From Bradyrhizobium tropiciagri (GTDB lineage Bacteria; Pseudomonadota; Alphaproteobacteria; Rhizobiales; Xanthobacteraceae), in contig NZ_LFLZ01000007.1 of the NCBI RefSeq assembly GCF_001189845.1, forward strand, positions 124,001 to 188,000: DNA of 64,000 nt, given 5' to 3'. The notes beneath the pieces are model-generated. The model did not search any database. It had not been told where the DNA came from and worked only from the letters and a program-made list of their open reading frames with translations. Positions 41,862 through 51,543 of the stretch are shown here, piece after piece. The position numbers and the translations under genes are program-made. Every line of letters starts with the position of its first letter. The stretch's first letter is position 1.

Positions 41862-41905
41862 GCATGGCCCGGAAAGTGTGAAGCGGTTTTCCGAACAGGC
41901 CATGC
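41862..41905. repeat. REP-like palindrome, copy 4 (diverged)
   Basis: GCATGGCCCGGAAAGTGTG at the left and TTTTCCGAACAGGCCATGC at the right. The compensatory change (ATGGCC with GGCCAT) keeps the stem, which suggests selection on structure. Confidence 0.7.
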
Positions 41906-41919
41906 TCAAATAATAAGGG

Positions 41920-43083
41920 TCACGCCGCTTTCGCCGGTGCCGCGGGTTTCTGCGCCGGCGGCTTGACCGGCTTGTCCTGCCGCTTCGACCACGAGATGTA
42001 ATAGGCCACGATCGTCATGATCGCGATGCCGGAGATGCTGACGAAGATCTGCGCGAACAGCGAGCCCGAGCTCATCGAGAGCTCGAAATGTCCGACAAAG
42101 GACAGGAAAACGCCGACGCAGAACACCGCGAGCGACTGCTGGCCGCAGACGATCAGGGGGTCGAACACCTTCCACTCCAGTGCCGACCAGTCCTTCGGGA
42201 CAAATCGGATCACCAGCACCGTGAGCACCACGAAGTGCAGGAAGCGGTAGGGCGCGAGGTTGGTCTTGTCGTTCGGGTTGAAGGTCGAATACAGCCAGTC
42301 CGGGAACATCGCGCCGAGGTCCGGGAAGCGGCCGGCCATCGTCATGATCAGCGCGAAGATCATGTAGGCGACGCAGAACCACAACGTGTAGCGCGAGTTG
42401 ATGATGTGCATGTTGGCGCGCGCGCCGCCCATCGCGCACCACGAGCCGAACACGAACAGGACCTGCCAGGCGAACGGATTGAAGTACCAGGTCCCGGCCG
42501 GGTAGGCCGGCAGGTTCCAGCCGAAATGGCGCGAGACCAGCCACAGCGCGATCGAGGCCAGCATGGTCCAGTTCGGCTGCCGCAGCATGAACCACAGCAC
42601 CGGCGGGAACAGGCCCATCAGCACGATGTAGAGCGGCAGCACGTCGAGATTGACCGGCTTGAACTTCAGGAACAGGCCCTGGCGCAGCGTCTCGGTGGCG
42701 TTGTCGACGAGGCCGGCGACGTTGAACTCGTTGATGATCTCGGAATCACCGAAGCGCAGCGCCAGATAGCTGATCGAGGCGATGTAGATCACGAACAGGA
42801 TGATATGGGCGACGTAGAGCTGCCAGACCCGCTTGGTCAGCCTCGTAGCGCCAACGATGAAGCCGCGCTCAAGCATCATGCGGGCATAGACGAAGGACGC
42901 AGTGTAGCCGGAGATGAAGACGAACAGGTCCGCGGCGTCGCTGAAGCCGTAATTGCGCGTCGTGATCCAGTTCACGATATTGTCGGGGATGTGATCGAGG
43001 TAGATCGCCCAGTTCGCGATCCCGCGGAACAGGTCGAGCCGGAGGTCACGTCCTTTTTCGGGCAAATGAGCGTGGATTTCCAT
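41920..43083 (-). CDS. opgC: OpgC-type membrane acyltransferase
   Basis: A 387-residue protein with about ten membrane helices. It starts RDLRLDLFRGIANWAIYLDHIP and has FSDAADLFVFISGYTASFVYARM and TWYFNPFAWQVLFVFG, all characteristic of the OpgC family, which substitutes osmoregulated periplasmic glucans with succinyl groups. The C-terminal tail is Pro/Ala/Lys-rich. The ATG at 43083 follows GAGGAAG. No opgG/opgH genes are in the window. Confidence 0.88.
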   Translation of the reverse strand: MEIHAHLPEKGRDLRLDLFRGIANWAIYLDHIPDNIVNWITTRNYGFSDAADLFVFISGYTASFVYARMMLERGFIVGATRLTKRVWQLYVAHIILFVIYIASISYLALRFGDSEIINEFNVAGLVDNATETLRQGLFLKFKPVNLDVLPLYIVLMGLFPPVLWFMLRQPNWTMLASIALWLVSRHFGWNLPAYPAGTWYFNPFAWQVLFVFGSWCAMGGARANMHIINSRYTLWFCVAYMIFALIMTMAGRFPDLGAMFPDWLYSTFNPNDKTNLAPYRFLHFVVLTVLVIRFVPKDWSALEWKVFDPLIVCGQQSLAVFCVGVFLSFVGHFELSMSSGSLFAQIFVSISGIAIMTIVAYYISWSKRQDKPVKPPAQKPAAPAKAA

Positions 43084-43340
43084 GGGCGCCGCTTCCTCGA
43101 GGTGATGCTGTCGAGAAGACCGCGCTATGACAATCTGGCCCAACGGGCCCGAAAGAGAGCCTCTGGAGCGCCCCCAAGGCCAGATTGTCACAGCGCGGTA
43201 GAATGACTATACCGGTCCGGCGAAGGCGACCTCCGAGATCGAGGAATCACCGATCAGTTCGTTGAACGGTGTCTCTATACTATCCCGACGGTTTCCTTCA
43301 AATCGCTTCCATGTTGCACATCCCACGGGGCCGACCATCC

Positions 43341-43646
43341 ATGACCGCACGCATTTTTAAGCCCGCCAAAAACGCGATGCAATCGGGACGTGCCAAGACC
43401 AAAGCGTGGCAGCTGGATTACGAGCCGGAGCAGCCGCGCACCGTGGAGCCCTTGATGGGCTGGACCTCGTCGACCGACATGAAGCAGCAGCTCACGCTGC
43501 ACTTCGATACCAAGGAGGAGGCGGTGGCCTATTGCGAGCGCAAGGGCATCGCCTACCAGGTGATCGAGCCGAAGGATTCGGTGCACCGCCAGATCGCCTA
43601 TGCGGACAATTTTGCGTTCCGCCGCTGGGAGCCGTGGACCCACTAG
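43341..43646 (+). CDS. ETC complex I subunit, NDUFS4 (18 kDa/AQDQ) homologue
   Basis: A 101-residue accessory subunit of NADH:ubiquinone oxidoreductase, found in alphaproteobacteria and mitochondria. It has MTARIFKPAKNAMQSGRAKT, WQLDYEPEQPR, LMGWTSSTDMKQQLTLHFDTKEEAVAY and FRRWEPWTH, closely following the eukaryotic subunit. The ATG at 43341 gives the conserved start. Confidence 0.9.
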   Translation: MTARIFKPAKNAMQSGRAKTKAWQLDYEPEQPRTVEPLMGWTSSTDMKQQLTLHFDTKEEAVAYCERKGIAYQVIEPKDSVHRQIAYADNFAFRRWEPWTH

Positions 43647-43700
43647 TCGGGCCCCACTGATCGAACCCTCTGGTTCGACCAACCCGGGCCGGCGATCAGA

Positions 43701-44204
43701 TCAGCCCGCCCGGTTTGGCGCGGCAAGGGTGCCCGGGATCGGCAGCGGCGCATCCTTGGAAACGCCGAGCACCGGAAAGCTTCTAATTTTACGCACGTTG
43801 GGCAGGCCGGCGAACTGCAGCAGCTGCTGACGCATGTCGTCGACGCTGGGCGCGACGCATCTCAGCATGAAATCGGCATTGCCCGAGATCCGCCAGCATT
43901 GCAGGAAGCGCGGCACCGCCGCCACCGCGGCCTCGAACGCCTCGATCGCAACCAGGTTCTGGCTGTCGAGCTGGATCAGCACGAAGGTCGTCACCTCATA
44001 GCCGAGCAGCCGTTCGTCGAGCGTGGCGCGGATCGCCTGCACCACGCCGCGGCTGCGCAGGGCGCGGATCCTCCGCAGGCAGGGCGGGGCCGTGATGCCG
44101 ACCCGCTCGGCGAGCTCATTGATCCTGATCCGGCCGTCGCGTTGCAACTCGGACAGGATCCGCAGATCGATGTCATCGAGCTGTGGGCGCTCTGTCACAG
44201 TCAC
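43701..44204 (-). CDS. Lrp/AsnC family transcription regulator
   Basis: A 167-residue protein with an N-terminal helix-turn-helix (LDDIDLRILSELQRDGRIRINELAERVG, then CLRRIRALRSRGVV) and a C-terminal ligand-binding RAM domain (FVLIQLDSQNLVAIEAFEAAVAAVP, GNADFMLRCVAPSVDDM). GTG 44204 overlaps the stop of the TetR gene (GTGA), so the two regulators are coupled; GTG 44198 is an alternative. Context suggests sensing of a branched-chain amino acid such as leucine. Confidence 0.88.
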   Translation of the reverse strand: MTVTERPQLDDIDLRILSELQRDGRIRINELAERVGITAPPCLRRIRALRSRGVVQAIRATLDERLLGYEVTTFVLIQLDSQNLVAIEAFEAAVAAVPRFLQCWRISGNADFMLRCVAPSVDDMRQQLLQFAGLPNVRKIRSFPVLGVSKDAPLPIPGTLAAPNRAG

Positions 44205-44854
44205 GAAGCTGCCACCGCGGTCCGCGGACCCTTGCTGCCGTGGCTTGCCTGGCCGGCCGCGGCCTGCGGCGCAACGCCCGACAGCACCAGCTTCTCGTGC
44301 GCTGCGATGATGGCGTCGCGGGTCAGCCGGCCGCCGGGGCGGTACCAGGTGCACAGCCCGGTCAGCAGCGCCAGGATCGCGAAGGTCGCGACCTGGATGT
44401 CGACGACCTCGAACACGCCCTCCGACACGCCGTCGGTGAGGATCTGCGCCAGCCGCGCCTCATAGGCGCCGCGCAACGCCACCACGGCGTCATAGTTCTT
44501 GGCATCGAGGCTGCGCAGCTCGGAATTGGCGATGAAGACCTCGCGCTTGCGGGTCATGTGATAGGTGACGTGGAAGGCCACGAAGGCGCGCAGCCTCTCG
44601 ACCGGATCGGCCTTGCCTTCAAGCGCCTGATCAAGCTCGCGCAGCAAATCGTTGATATGGTCCTGCACCAGATCGAACAGCAGGTCCTGCTTGGTTGAGA
44701 TATGATTGTAGAGTGAGCCGGCCTGGATGCCGACCTCGGCGGCAAGCTGGCGCAGGCTCATCGCCTCGTAGCCGTGCTCGAAGATCAGGCGCACGCCGGC
44801 CTTGCGGATCGCCTCCAGCGTCGTGGGGCCATGTGAGCCGATCGTGCGTGCCAT
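44201..44854 (-). CDS. TetR/AcrR family repressor of the leucine-catabolic operon
   Basis: A 217-residue regulator. The N-terminal DNA-binding part has TLEAIRKAGVRLIFEHGYEAMSLRQLAAEVGIQAGSLYNHISTKQDLL; the C-terminal helical domain ends FAILALLTGLCTWYRPGGRLT, as in TetR proteins that sense acyl-CoA compounds. It is divergent from isovaleryl-CoA dehydrogenase and overlaps the Lrp gene. It probably represses the operon through the two palindromes in the intergenic region and is released by a pathway acyl-CoA; this is inferred from position and from LiuQ/PsrA-type regulators. Confidence 0.88.
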   Translation of the reverse strand: MARTIGSHGPTTLEAIRKAGVRLIFEHGYEAMSLRQLAAEVGIQAGSLYNHISTKQDLLFDLVQDHINDLLRELDQALEGKADPVERLRAFVAFHVTYHMTRKREVFIANSELRSLDAKNYDAVVALRGAYEARLAQILTDGVSEGVFEVVDIQVATFAILALLTGLCTWYRPGGRLTRDAIIAAHEKLVLSGVAPQAAAGQASHGSKGPRTAVAAS

Positions 44855-44903
44855 CGGGGCCTCGGAGGGATGTTGGCTTGTCAGGGAGTGCCGGAAACAA
44901 GCG

Positions 44904-44918
44904 AACGACCGTATGTTT
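44904..44918. promoter_or_regulatory. candidate TetR operator, tetR side
   Basis: AACGACCGTATGTTT. Read on the minus strand it matches 45002-45017 as AAAC-R-TA-Y-G-R-TCGTT. It lies about 50 bases before the TetR start. Confidence 0.5.
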
Positions 44919-45001
44919 ATCGCATGAAACCCCAGTGAATTCAATGAACTGCGGATTTCATGCAGCAACCTTAGCAACAGTCGCTTGCGAGGCCAAGAAA
45001 A

Positions 45002-45017
45002 AAACGTATGATCGTTT
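45002..45017. promoter_or_regulatory. candidate TetR operator, dehydrogenase side
   Basis: AAACGTATGATCGTTT, an imperfect palindrome (AAACG/CGTTT arms), about 30 bases before the dehydrogenase start. It would overlap the promoter or leader. Confidence 0.55.
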
Positions 45018-45047
45018 AATTGCAGAATGAATCTCATGGGAGGGATC

Positions 45048-46220
45048 ATGGCCTCGAACCAGGCGGCAATCTTCAATTTCGACCTTGGCGAGACCGCGGA
45101 CGCGATCCGCGAGACGGTGCACGACTTCTCGACCAACGAGATCGCGCCACGCGCCGCCGAGATCGATCGCTCCAACAGCTTTCCGCGCGACCTCTGGCCG
45201 AAGATCGGCGCGCTTGGCCTGCACGGCATCACGGTCGAGGAGGAGTATGGCGGCTCGGGCCTCGGCTATCTCGAGCACTGCGTCGCGGTCGAAGAGATCT
45301 CGCGGGCGTCCGCTTCGGTCGGACTGGCTTACGGCGCGCATTCCAATCTCTGCGTCAACCAGATCCGCCGCAACGGCAATGAGGCGCAGAAGCGCAAATA
45401 TCTGCCGAAGCTGATCTCCGGCGAACATGTCGGGTCGCTGGCGATGTCGGAGCCCGGTGCCGGCTCGGATGTGGTCTCGATGAAGACCCGGGCTGACAAG
45501 AAGGGCGACCGCTACGTCCTCAACGGCAACAAGATGTGGATCACAAACGGTCCGCACGCCGAGACGCTGGTGGTCTACGCCAAGACCGACGCGAACGCCG
45601 GCCCGCGCGGCATGACCGCCTTCATCATCGAAAAGGGTATGAAGGGATTTTCCACCGCGCAGAAGCTCGACAAGCTCGGCATGCGCGGCTCCGACACCTG
45701 CGAACTGGTGTTCGAGGATTGCGAGGTGCCGGAGGAGAACGTGCTTTCCGAGGTCGGCCGCGGCGTCAACGTGCTGATGAGTGGCCTCGACTATGAGCGC
45801 GCGGTGCTGGCAGCGGGGCCGATCGGCATCATGCAGGCCTGCATGGACGTCGTGCTGCCCTACGTTCACGAGCGCAAGCAGTTTGGTGAGCCAATCGGCT
45901 CGTTCCAGCTGGTGCAGGGCAAGATCGCCGACATGTACACCACGATGAACGCCTCGCGTGCCTATGTCTACGCGGTGGCGAAAGCCTGCGACCGTGGCGA
46001 GACCACGCGCGAGGATGCCGCCGGCGCCATCCTCTATGCCGCGGAGAAGGCCACCCAGTGCGCGCTGGATGCGATCCAGCTGCTCGGCGGCAACGGCTAT
46101 ATCAACGACTACCCGACCGGCCGGCTGCTGCGCGACGCAAAGCTCTACGAGATCGGCGCCGGCACCAGCGAGATCCGCCGCATGCTGATCGGCCGCGAGC
46201 TGTTTGCCAAGACGGCCTGA
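45048..46220 (+). CDS. ivd: isovaleryl-CoA dehydrogenase
   Basis: An FAD-dependent acyl-CoA dehydrogenase oxidising isovaleryl-CoA to 3-methylcrotonyl-CoA in leucine degradation. The 390-residue protein has [35 protein letters not shown] (substrate and flavin contacts), [21 protein letters not shown] and [32 protein letters not shown]. The subfamily call is supported by the mcc genes downstream. The ATG at 45048 has GGAGG six bases upstream. Confidence 0.93.
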   Translation: MASNQAAIFNFDLGETADAIRETVHDFSTNEIAPRAAEIDRSNSFPRDLWPKIGALGLHGITVEEEYGGSGLGYLEHCVAVEEISRASASVGLAYGAHSNLCVNQIRRNGNEAQKRKYLPKLISGEHVGSLAMSEPGAGSDVVSMKTRADKKGDRYVLNGNKMWITNGPHAETLVVYAKTDANAGPRGMTAFIIEKGMKGFSTAQKLDKLGMRGSDTCELVFEDCEVPEENVLSEVGRGVNVLMSGLDYERAVLAAGPIGIMQACMDVVLPYVHERKQFGEPIGSFQLVQGKIADMYTTMNASRAYVYAVAKACDRGETTREDAAGAILYAAEKATQCALDAIQLLGGNGYINDYPTGRLLRDAKLYEIGAGTSEIRRMLIGRELFAKTA

Positions 46221-46305
46221 GCCTCGCACCGGCCGTTGCGCCCCCCGGCGCGGCGGCCCGCTTCCCCAAATCCTGTCGGCTCCTCCAACGAAACGTGCAA
46301 CACCG

Positions 46306-47910
46306 ATGCCGCTTCATTCGACGATCGATCCCACATCTTCTGAATTCGCCCGCAACGCCGAGGTGATGCGAGGCCTGGTTGCGGAGCTCCGCGACAAGCT
46401 CAAGCATGTCGCCGGCGGCGGCGGCGAGACCTCGCGCAAGCGCCACACCTCGCGCGGCAAGATGCTGGCGCGCGACCGCGTCGATCTGCTGGTCGATCCC
46501 GGCACCGCGTTCCTCGAGCTGTCGCCGCTCGCCGCCAATGGCCTGTACGGCGGCGACGTGCATTCGGCGAGCGTCATCACCGGCGTCGGGCGCATCGCGG
46601 GCCGTGAATGCATCATCGTCGCCAACGACGCCACCATCAAGGGCGGCACCTATTACCCGATGACGGTCAAGAAGCATCTGCGCGCCCAGGACATCGCGCG
46701 GCAGAACAATCTGCCCTGCGTCTACATGGTGGACTCCGGCGGCGCCTTCCTGCCGTTGCAGGACGAGATCTTTCCCGACGAGCGGCATTTCGGCCGCATC
46801 TTCTACAACCAGGCGCAGATGTCCTCGCAGGGCATCCCGCAGATCGCGATCGTGATGGGCTCGTGCACCGCGGGCGGCGCCTACGTGCCGGCGATGTCGG
46901 ACGAGAGCATCATCGTGCGCAACCAGGGCACGATCTTCCTCGGTGGCCCGCCGCTAGTGAAGGCGGCGACTGGTGAGGTCGTCACCGCCGAAGAGCTCGG
47001 CGGCGCCGATGTCCATTCCCGGCAGTCGGGGGTGACCGATCACTACGCGCAGAACGACGCCCATGCGATCGGCATCGCGCGCCGCATCGTCGGCACGCTG
47101 AAGCAGCCGGCGAAGGCACAGCTCAACATGCGCCCGCCGCAGGAGCCGTTGTTCCCCGCCGAGGAGATCTACGGCGTGGTCTCCGCCGACGGCCGCAAGC
47201 CGTTCGACGTGCACGACATCATCGCGCGGATCGTCGATGGCTCCGAGTTCGACGAGTTCAAGAAACTCTACGGCACCACACTGATCTGCGGCTTCGCCCA
47301 TATCTGGGGCTATCCGGTCGGCATCATCGCCAACAACGGCATCCTGTTCAGCGAGAGCTCGCTGAAGGGCGCGCATTTCATCGAGCTGTGCTGTCAGCGC
47401 GGCATTCCCCTGGTGTTCCTGCAGAACATCACCGGCTTCATGGTCGGCAAGAAATACGAGGCCGGCGGCATCGCGCGCGACGGCGCCAAGCTGGTGACGG
47501 CGGTTGCGACCGCCGGCGTGCCGAAATTCACTGTCGTGATCGGCGGCTCCTATGGCGCCGGCAATTACGGCATGTGCGGCCGGGCCTACAGCCCGCGCTT
47601 CCTCTGGCTGTGGCCGAACGCCCGCATCTCGGTGATGGGCGGCGAGCAGGCCTCGATGGTGCTGAGCCAGGTGCGGCGCGACGGCATCGAGGCCAAGGGC
47701 GAGAGCTGGTCGGCTGAGGAGGAAGACAAATTCCGCGAGCCGATCCGTGCCCAGTACGAGAAGCAGGGCAATCCGTATTACGCAACCGCGCGGCTCTGGG
47801 ATGACGGCGTGATCGATCCCGCCGACACGCGTCTGGTGCTCGGGCTCGGCCTGTCGGCCGCGGCCAACGCGCCGATCGAGCCCACCAAGTTTGGCCTGTT
47901 CAGGATGTGA
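46306..47910 (+). CDS. mccB: 3-methylcrotonyl-CoA carboxylase, carboxyltransferase (beta) subunit
   Basis: Transfers carboxyl from biotin to 3-methylcrotonyl-CoA. The 534-residue subunit has N- and C-terminal crotonase-like halves: [20 protein letters not shown] and [16 protein letters not shown] in the first, [25 protein letters not shown] and [17 protein letters not shown] in the second. These match the MCC rather than the propionyl-CoA carboxylase family. It is the second gene of the leucine operon. Confidence 0.94.
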   Translation: MPLHSTIDPTSSEFARNAEVMRGLVAELRDKLKHVAGGGGETSRKRHTSRGKMLARDRVDLLVDPGTAFLELSPLAANGLYGGDVHSASVITGVGRIAGRECIIVANDATIKGGTYYPMTVKKHLRAQDIARQNNLPCVYMVDSGGAFLPLQDEIFPDERHFGRIFYNQAQMSSQGIPQIAIVMGSCTAGGAYVPAMSDESIIVRNQGTIFLGGPPLVKAATGEVVTAEELGGADVHSRQSGVTDHYAQNDAHAIGIARRIVGTLKQPAKAQLNMRPPQEPLFPAEEIYGVVSADGRKPFDVHDIIARIVDGSEFDEFKKLYGTTLICGFAHIWGYPVGIIANNGILFSESSLKGAHFIELCCQRGIPLVFLQNITGFMVGKKYEAGGIARDGAKLVTAVATAGVPKFTVVIGGSYGAGNYGMCGRAYSPRFLWLWPNARISVMGGEQASMVLSQVRRDGIEAKGESWSAEEEDKFREPIRAQYEKQGNPYYATARLWDDGVIDPADTRLVLGLGLSAAANAPIEPTKFGLFRM

Positions 47911-47912
47911 TC

Positions 47913-49922
47913 ATGGACCGCTCAAAACTCTACCGGCGTTTCCGTACGCTTCTGATCGCCAACCGCGGCGAGATCGCCTGCCGCGTCATCCGTTCCGCGC
48001 GCGCCATGGGGCTGCGCACGGTCGCGGTCTATTCCGAAGCCGACCGCGACGCGATGCATGTCGCGCTCGCCGATGAGGCCGTGTTGCTCGGGCCTGCCCG
48101 GGCCCGCGACAGCTATCTCAACATCGAGCGCGTGATCGCGGCGGCCAAGGAGACTGGCGCGGAGGCGGTGCATCCCGGCTACGGCTTCCTGTCCGAGAAT
48201 GCCGAGTTCGCGCAGGCCTGCCTCGACGCTGATCTCGTGTTCGTCGGCCCGACCGCCGAGATGATGACCGCGATGGGCTCGAAGTCCGGCTCCAAGGCGT
48301 TGATGGAGAAGGCCGGCGTGCCGCTGGTGCCCGGCTATCACGGCGAGGCCCAGGACGAGGCGATTTTGGCGGAGGCCGCCAACCGGATCGGCTTCCCGGT
48401 GCTCGTGAAAGCGTCGGCCGGCGGCGGCGGCCGCGGCATGCGCGTGGTCAACTCGGCGGCTGAACTCGCGGCCGCGATCACCAGCGCCAAGCGCGAGGCC
48501 AAGGCGGCGTTCGGCGACGACCGCATGCTGATCGAGAAATACGTCCAGAACCCGCGCCACATCGAGGTGCAGATCATCGGCGACAGCCATGGCAATCTGC
48601 TCTCGCTGTGGGAGCGCGAATGCACGCTGCAACGGCGACACCAGAAGGTGATCGAGGAGGCGCCGTCGCCGACCCTCAATGCCGCGCAGCGCGAGACGGT
48701 GTGCGAGGCTGCCCGCAAGGCGGCCGGTGCTGTGAACTATGTCGGCGCCGGCACCATCGAGTTCGTCTCCGACGGCAAGGATGTGTTCTTCATCGAGATG
48801 AACACCCGTTTGCAGGTCGAGCATCCCGTCACCGAGCTCATCACCGGCGTCGATCTCGTGGAATGGCAGCTGCGCGTCGCGTTCGGCGAGGCGCTGCCGC
48901 TGAAGCAGAATGAGATCAAGCTGAACGGCCATGCCATCGAGGCGCGCGTCTACGCGGAAAATCCGCAGAAGAACTTCATGCCTTCAGTGGGCCGCATCAA
49001 GACCTGGCGGACGCCGCCGGACGGCGACGGACTGCGCATCGATGCCGGCTATCGGAGCGGCGATAACGTCTCGCCATACTACGACGCGATGCTCGCCAAG
49101 GTGATCGCCTGGGCGCCGACGCGCGAAGGCGCGATCGAGAAGCTCAATCGCGGGCTGGAGCAGACCGACGTCCGCGGCATCGTCACCAACCTCCCATTCC
49201 TGTCGGCCCTGGTGACGCATCCGGCGACCCGCACCAATGCGATCGATACTGGCTTCATCGAGCGCGAGCTGAAGAACCTGACGGCCGGCGCCGGCGCGGC
49301 CGGCGAGTTCGAGCTCTGCGCGGCGGTGGCTGCGATCGTCAATGACGAGCAGAAGGCGGCGAGGGGCGAGGCGAATTCGCCATGGCAGGCGTTCGGCTGG
49401 ATGCCGGTCGGCCGCCGCCAGCGGGTGTTCTCGTTGCGGCAGGGCCATGAGCCGCCGCAAACCATCACGCTGCACTATGGCAACGGCCCGTCGACGCTAT
49501 CGGTCGGCGGGCGCGAGCTCGCCTTTGCGATCTCGTCGGCCGGCGATGATGGCTTCGACCTGACGCTCAACGGCCTCAAGTCGCGCGTTGCATCGGTCAT
49601 CGAGGGCCACGAGCTTTACCTGCGCACCCGCAACGGTCGCTTCGACCTGCACTGGGTCGATCCGTTCGGCGGCGAGAGCGAGGAGCAGGTCGGCGAGGAC
49701 AAGATCGTCGCGCCCTTGCCGGGCACCGTGGTCGCACTGCTGGCCGAGGAGGGCGCGACCTTGGAGAAGGGCGCGCCGATCCTGACGCTCGAGGTGATGA
49801 AGATGGAGCAGACCCTGCGCGCGCCCTACGCTGGTGTGCTGAAGAAGCTCAAATGCAAGGTCGGCGACATCGTCGGCGAGGGCGTCGAGCTTGCCGAGGT
49901 CGAACCGCAGGCCGCGTCATGA
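47913..49922 (+). CDS. mccA: 3-methylcrotonyl-CoA carboxylase, biotin carboxylase/biotin carrier (alpha) subunit
   Basis: A 669-residue subunit. The biotin carboxylase part (1-450) has LLIANRGEIACRVIRSARAMG, the ATP-grasp loop KASAGGGGRGMR, ERECTLQRRHQKVIEEAPS and EMNTRLQVEHPVTELITG. A BT-like linker (about 470-580) and a C-terminal biotinyl domain follow, with EVMKMEQ (biotinylated lysine near residue 630). An alternative GTG at 47907 overlaps the mccB stop (GTGA). All motifs are intact. Confidence 0.94.
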   Translation: MDRSKLYRRFRTLLIANRGEIACRVIRSARAMGLRTVAVYSEADRDAMHVALADEAVLLGPARARDSYLNIERVIAAAKETGAEAVHPGYGFLSENAEFAQACLDADLVFVGPTAEMMTAMGSKSGSKALMEKAGVPLVPGYHGEAQDEAILAEAANRIGFPVLVKASAGGGGRGMRVVNSAAELAAAITSAKREAKAAFGDDRMLIEKYVQNPRHIEVQIIGDSHGNLLSLWERECTLQRRHQKVIEEAPSPTLNAAQRETVCEAARKAAGAVNYVGAGTIEFVSDGKDVFFIEMNTRLQVEHPVTELITGVDLVEWQLRVAFGEALPLKQNEIKLNGHAIEARVYAENPQKNFMPSVGRIKTWRTPPDGDGLRIDAGYRSGDNVSPYYDAMLAKVIAWAPTREGAIEKLNRGLEQTDVRGIVTNLPFLSALVTHPATRTNAIDTGFIERELKNLTAGAGAAGEFELCAAVAAIVNDEQKAARGEANSPWQAFGWMPVGRRQRVFSLRQGHEPPQTITLHYGNGPSTLSVGGRELAFAISSAGDDGFDLTLNGLKSRVASVIEGHELYLRTRNGRFDLHWVDPFGGESEEQVGEDKIVAPLPGTVVALLAEEGATLEKGAPILTLEVMKMEQTLRAPYAGVLKKLKCKVGDIVGEGVELAEVEPQAAS

Positions 49923-50827
49923 GCGATCAGATCCGCATCGTCGAGATGGGGCCGCGCGACGGCCTGCAAAACGAGAAGACACCGGTCAGCGTCGAGGCGC
50001 GCATCGCGTTCGTCGAGGCGCTGGTGGCCGCAGGGCTTAGCACCGTCGAGGTCGGCGCCTTCGTGTCGCCGAAGGCGATTCCGCAGATGGCAAGCTCCGA
50101 TGAGGTGCTGCGCGGCGTCGGCCATATCAAGGACGCCGAATTCCACGTGCTGGTGCCGAACGAGAAGGGCTATGACGCCGCGTGTGCGGCCGGCGCCAAA
50201 GTGGTCTCGGTATTCGCAGCGGCTTCCGAAGGCTTCTCGCGCGCCAACATCAATTGCTCGATCGCGGAGTCGATCGAGCGCTTCAAGCCGGTGCTGGCGC
50301 GCGCCAAGGCCGATGGCGTCAAGGTGCGCGGCTATATCTCCTGTGTGCTCGGCTGTCCGTTCGACGGCGAGATCAAGCCGAAGGCGGTCGCCGATCTCGC
50401 GGTGACGCTGTGGGATCTCGGCTGCTACGAAATCTCGCTCGGCGACACCATCGGCGTCGGCACGCCGCTCAAGGCCAGGGAGATGGTGCGTGCGGTCGGC
50501 GCCGAGCTTCCGGTGGCTAACCTTGCGATGCACTTCCACGACACCTACGGCCAGGCGCTGGCCAACCTCTATGCCGGCATGGAAGAGGGCGTCCGCGTCA
50601 TCGATGCCGCCGCCGGCGGCCTCGGCGGCTGCCCCTATGCGCCCGGCGCCACCGGCAATGTCGCGACCGAGGATGTCGTCTACATGCTCGAGGGCATGGG
50701 CGTGAAAACCGGCGTGGACATGGACAGGCTGTTGGCGACGACGAACGAGGTCGCCACCTTGCTCGGCCGGCCGCCGGTGAGCCGCGTCGCCTCGGCGCTG
50801 AACGCAAAGCGGAAGCGGTTTTCGTAG
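49919..50827 (+). CDS. mvaB: hydroxymethylglutaryl-CoA lyase
   Basis: Cleaves HMG-CoA to acetoacetate and acetyl-CoA, ending leucine degradation. The 302-residue TIM-barrel protein has IVEMGPRDGLQNEKTPV, VEVGAFVSPKAIPQM, MHFHDTYGQALAN and the signature GGLGGCPYAPGATGNVATEDVV with the active-site loop cysteine. Its ATG overlaps the mccA stop (ATGA). The methylglutaconyl-CoA hydratase gene often found in such operons is missing here. Confidence 0.94.
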   Translation: MSDQIRIVEMGPRDGLQNEKTPVSVEARIAFVEALVAAGLSTVEVGAFVSPKAIPQMASSDEVLRGVGHIKDAEFHVLVPNEKGYDAACAAGAKVVSVFAAASEGFSRANINCSIAESIERFKPVLARAKADGVKVRGYISCVLGCPFDGEIKPKAVADLAVTLWDLGCYEISLGDTIGVGTPLKAREMVRAVGAELPVANLAMHFHDTYGQALANLYAGMEEGVRVIDAAAGGLGGCPYAPGATGNVATEDVVYMLEGMGVKTGVDMDRLLATTNEVATLLGRPPVSRVASALNAKRKRFS

Positions 50828-51083
50828 ATTGTAGGGTGGGTCTCGCTGCGTGCTACCCGCGAAGTGCTCGTTGTCTCCAGCGGTCGCATTCAGAGCTATG
50901 CGCTGGGAAGCCTAGATTCAAGGCGCACAAGTCGCGCCCCTGGCTTGCGTAGTCCGGGCTCCCGAAGCCGAACTCTCACCCCATATGGGTAGGGTGCGGT
51001 AGCGCCTCGCGCTATCGCCGCCCTCCTTGAGGGCGTTTCCTCCCTAGACTTGGGCCGCTTGTTGTTTCGAGCGGCCCTTTTTC

Positions 51084-51266
51084 TTACGCCGCCGCTGCGT
51101 CGATGGTCGCGATCATGGTCCTCATGTCCGTCGCCAGCTCGCGATAATGCCCGCCCAGCCGCTGGTATAGTTCGCGGTTGCTCCCATCCAGCGTCCTGCG
51201 CGCGATCAGCTCGCATTCGTTGGCGAGGGTCTCAAAACGTTCCAGCTTCGCTTGGAGAGCAGACAT
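51084..51266 (-). CDS. 60-residue helical conserved protein
   Basis: MSALQAKLERFETLANECEL, then RRTLDGSNRELYQRLGGHYRELATDMRTMI. It is predicted to be two helices. Short proteins of this type are numerous in Bradyrhizobium. The ATG at 51266 begins the coherent part; the neighbourhood is otherwise non-coding. Confidence 0.6.
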   Translation of the reverse strand: MSALQAKLERFETLANECELIARRTLDGSNRELYQRLGGHYRELATDMRTMIATIDAAAA

Positions 51267-51543
51267 GGCGGGCGTTTCCCTGACTGTTACTGAGGGAGTT
51301 GCGACGCTACTACTCCGACTGCGTCTAGCGCCACCATAATTATAGGGTCGAACCAAATTCTTCCCGACAGCGACCTTGACCGATATCGCTGCGTGGGGCC
51401 GCCGAATGGAATTCGTTTTGCAGTGCAGCGCACGCAGTCCTCTTCGGCGGTTCCCGATTCAAAATCCCCCGAAAGCGTTCATGGCTTGGTGACTCAAACG
51501 TGCTGTGGTGACGGGGCTCGCAATTGCTCCAGGCGGTCTTGCC

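Noticed and set aside
42088..43206. Plus-strand frame opposite opgC
   Set aside because: Glu/Arg/His-rich shadow with no domain; OpgC motifs are on the minus strand.
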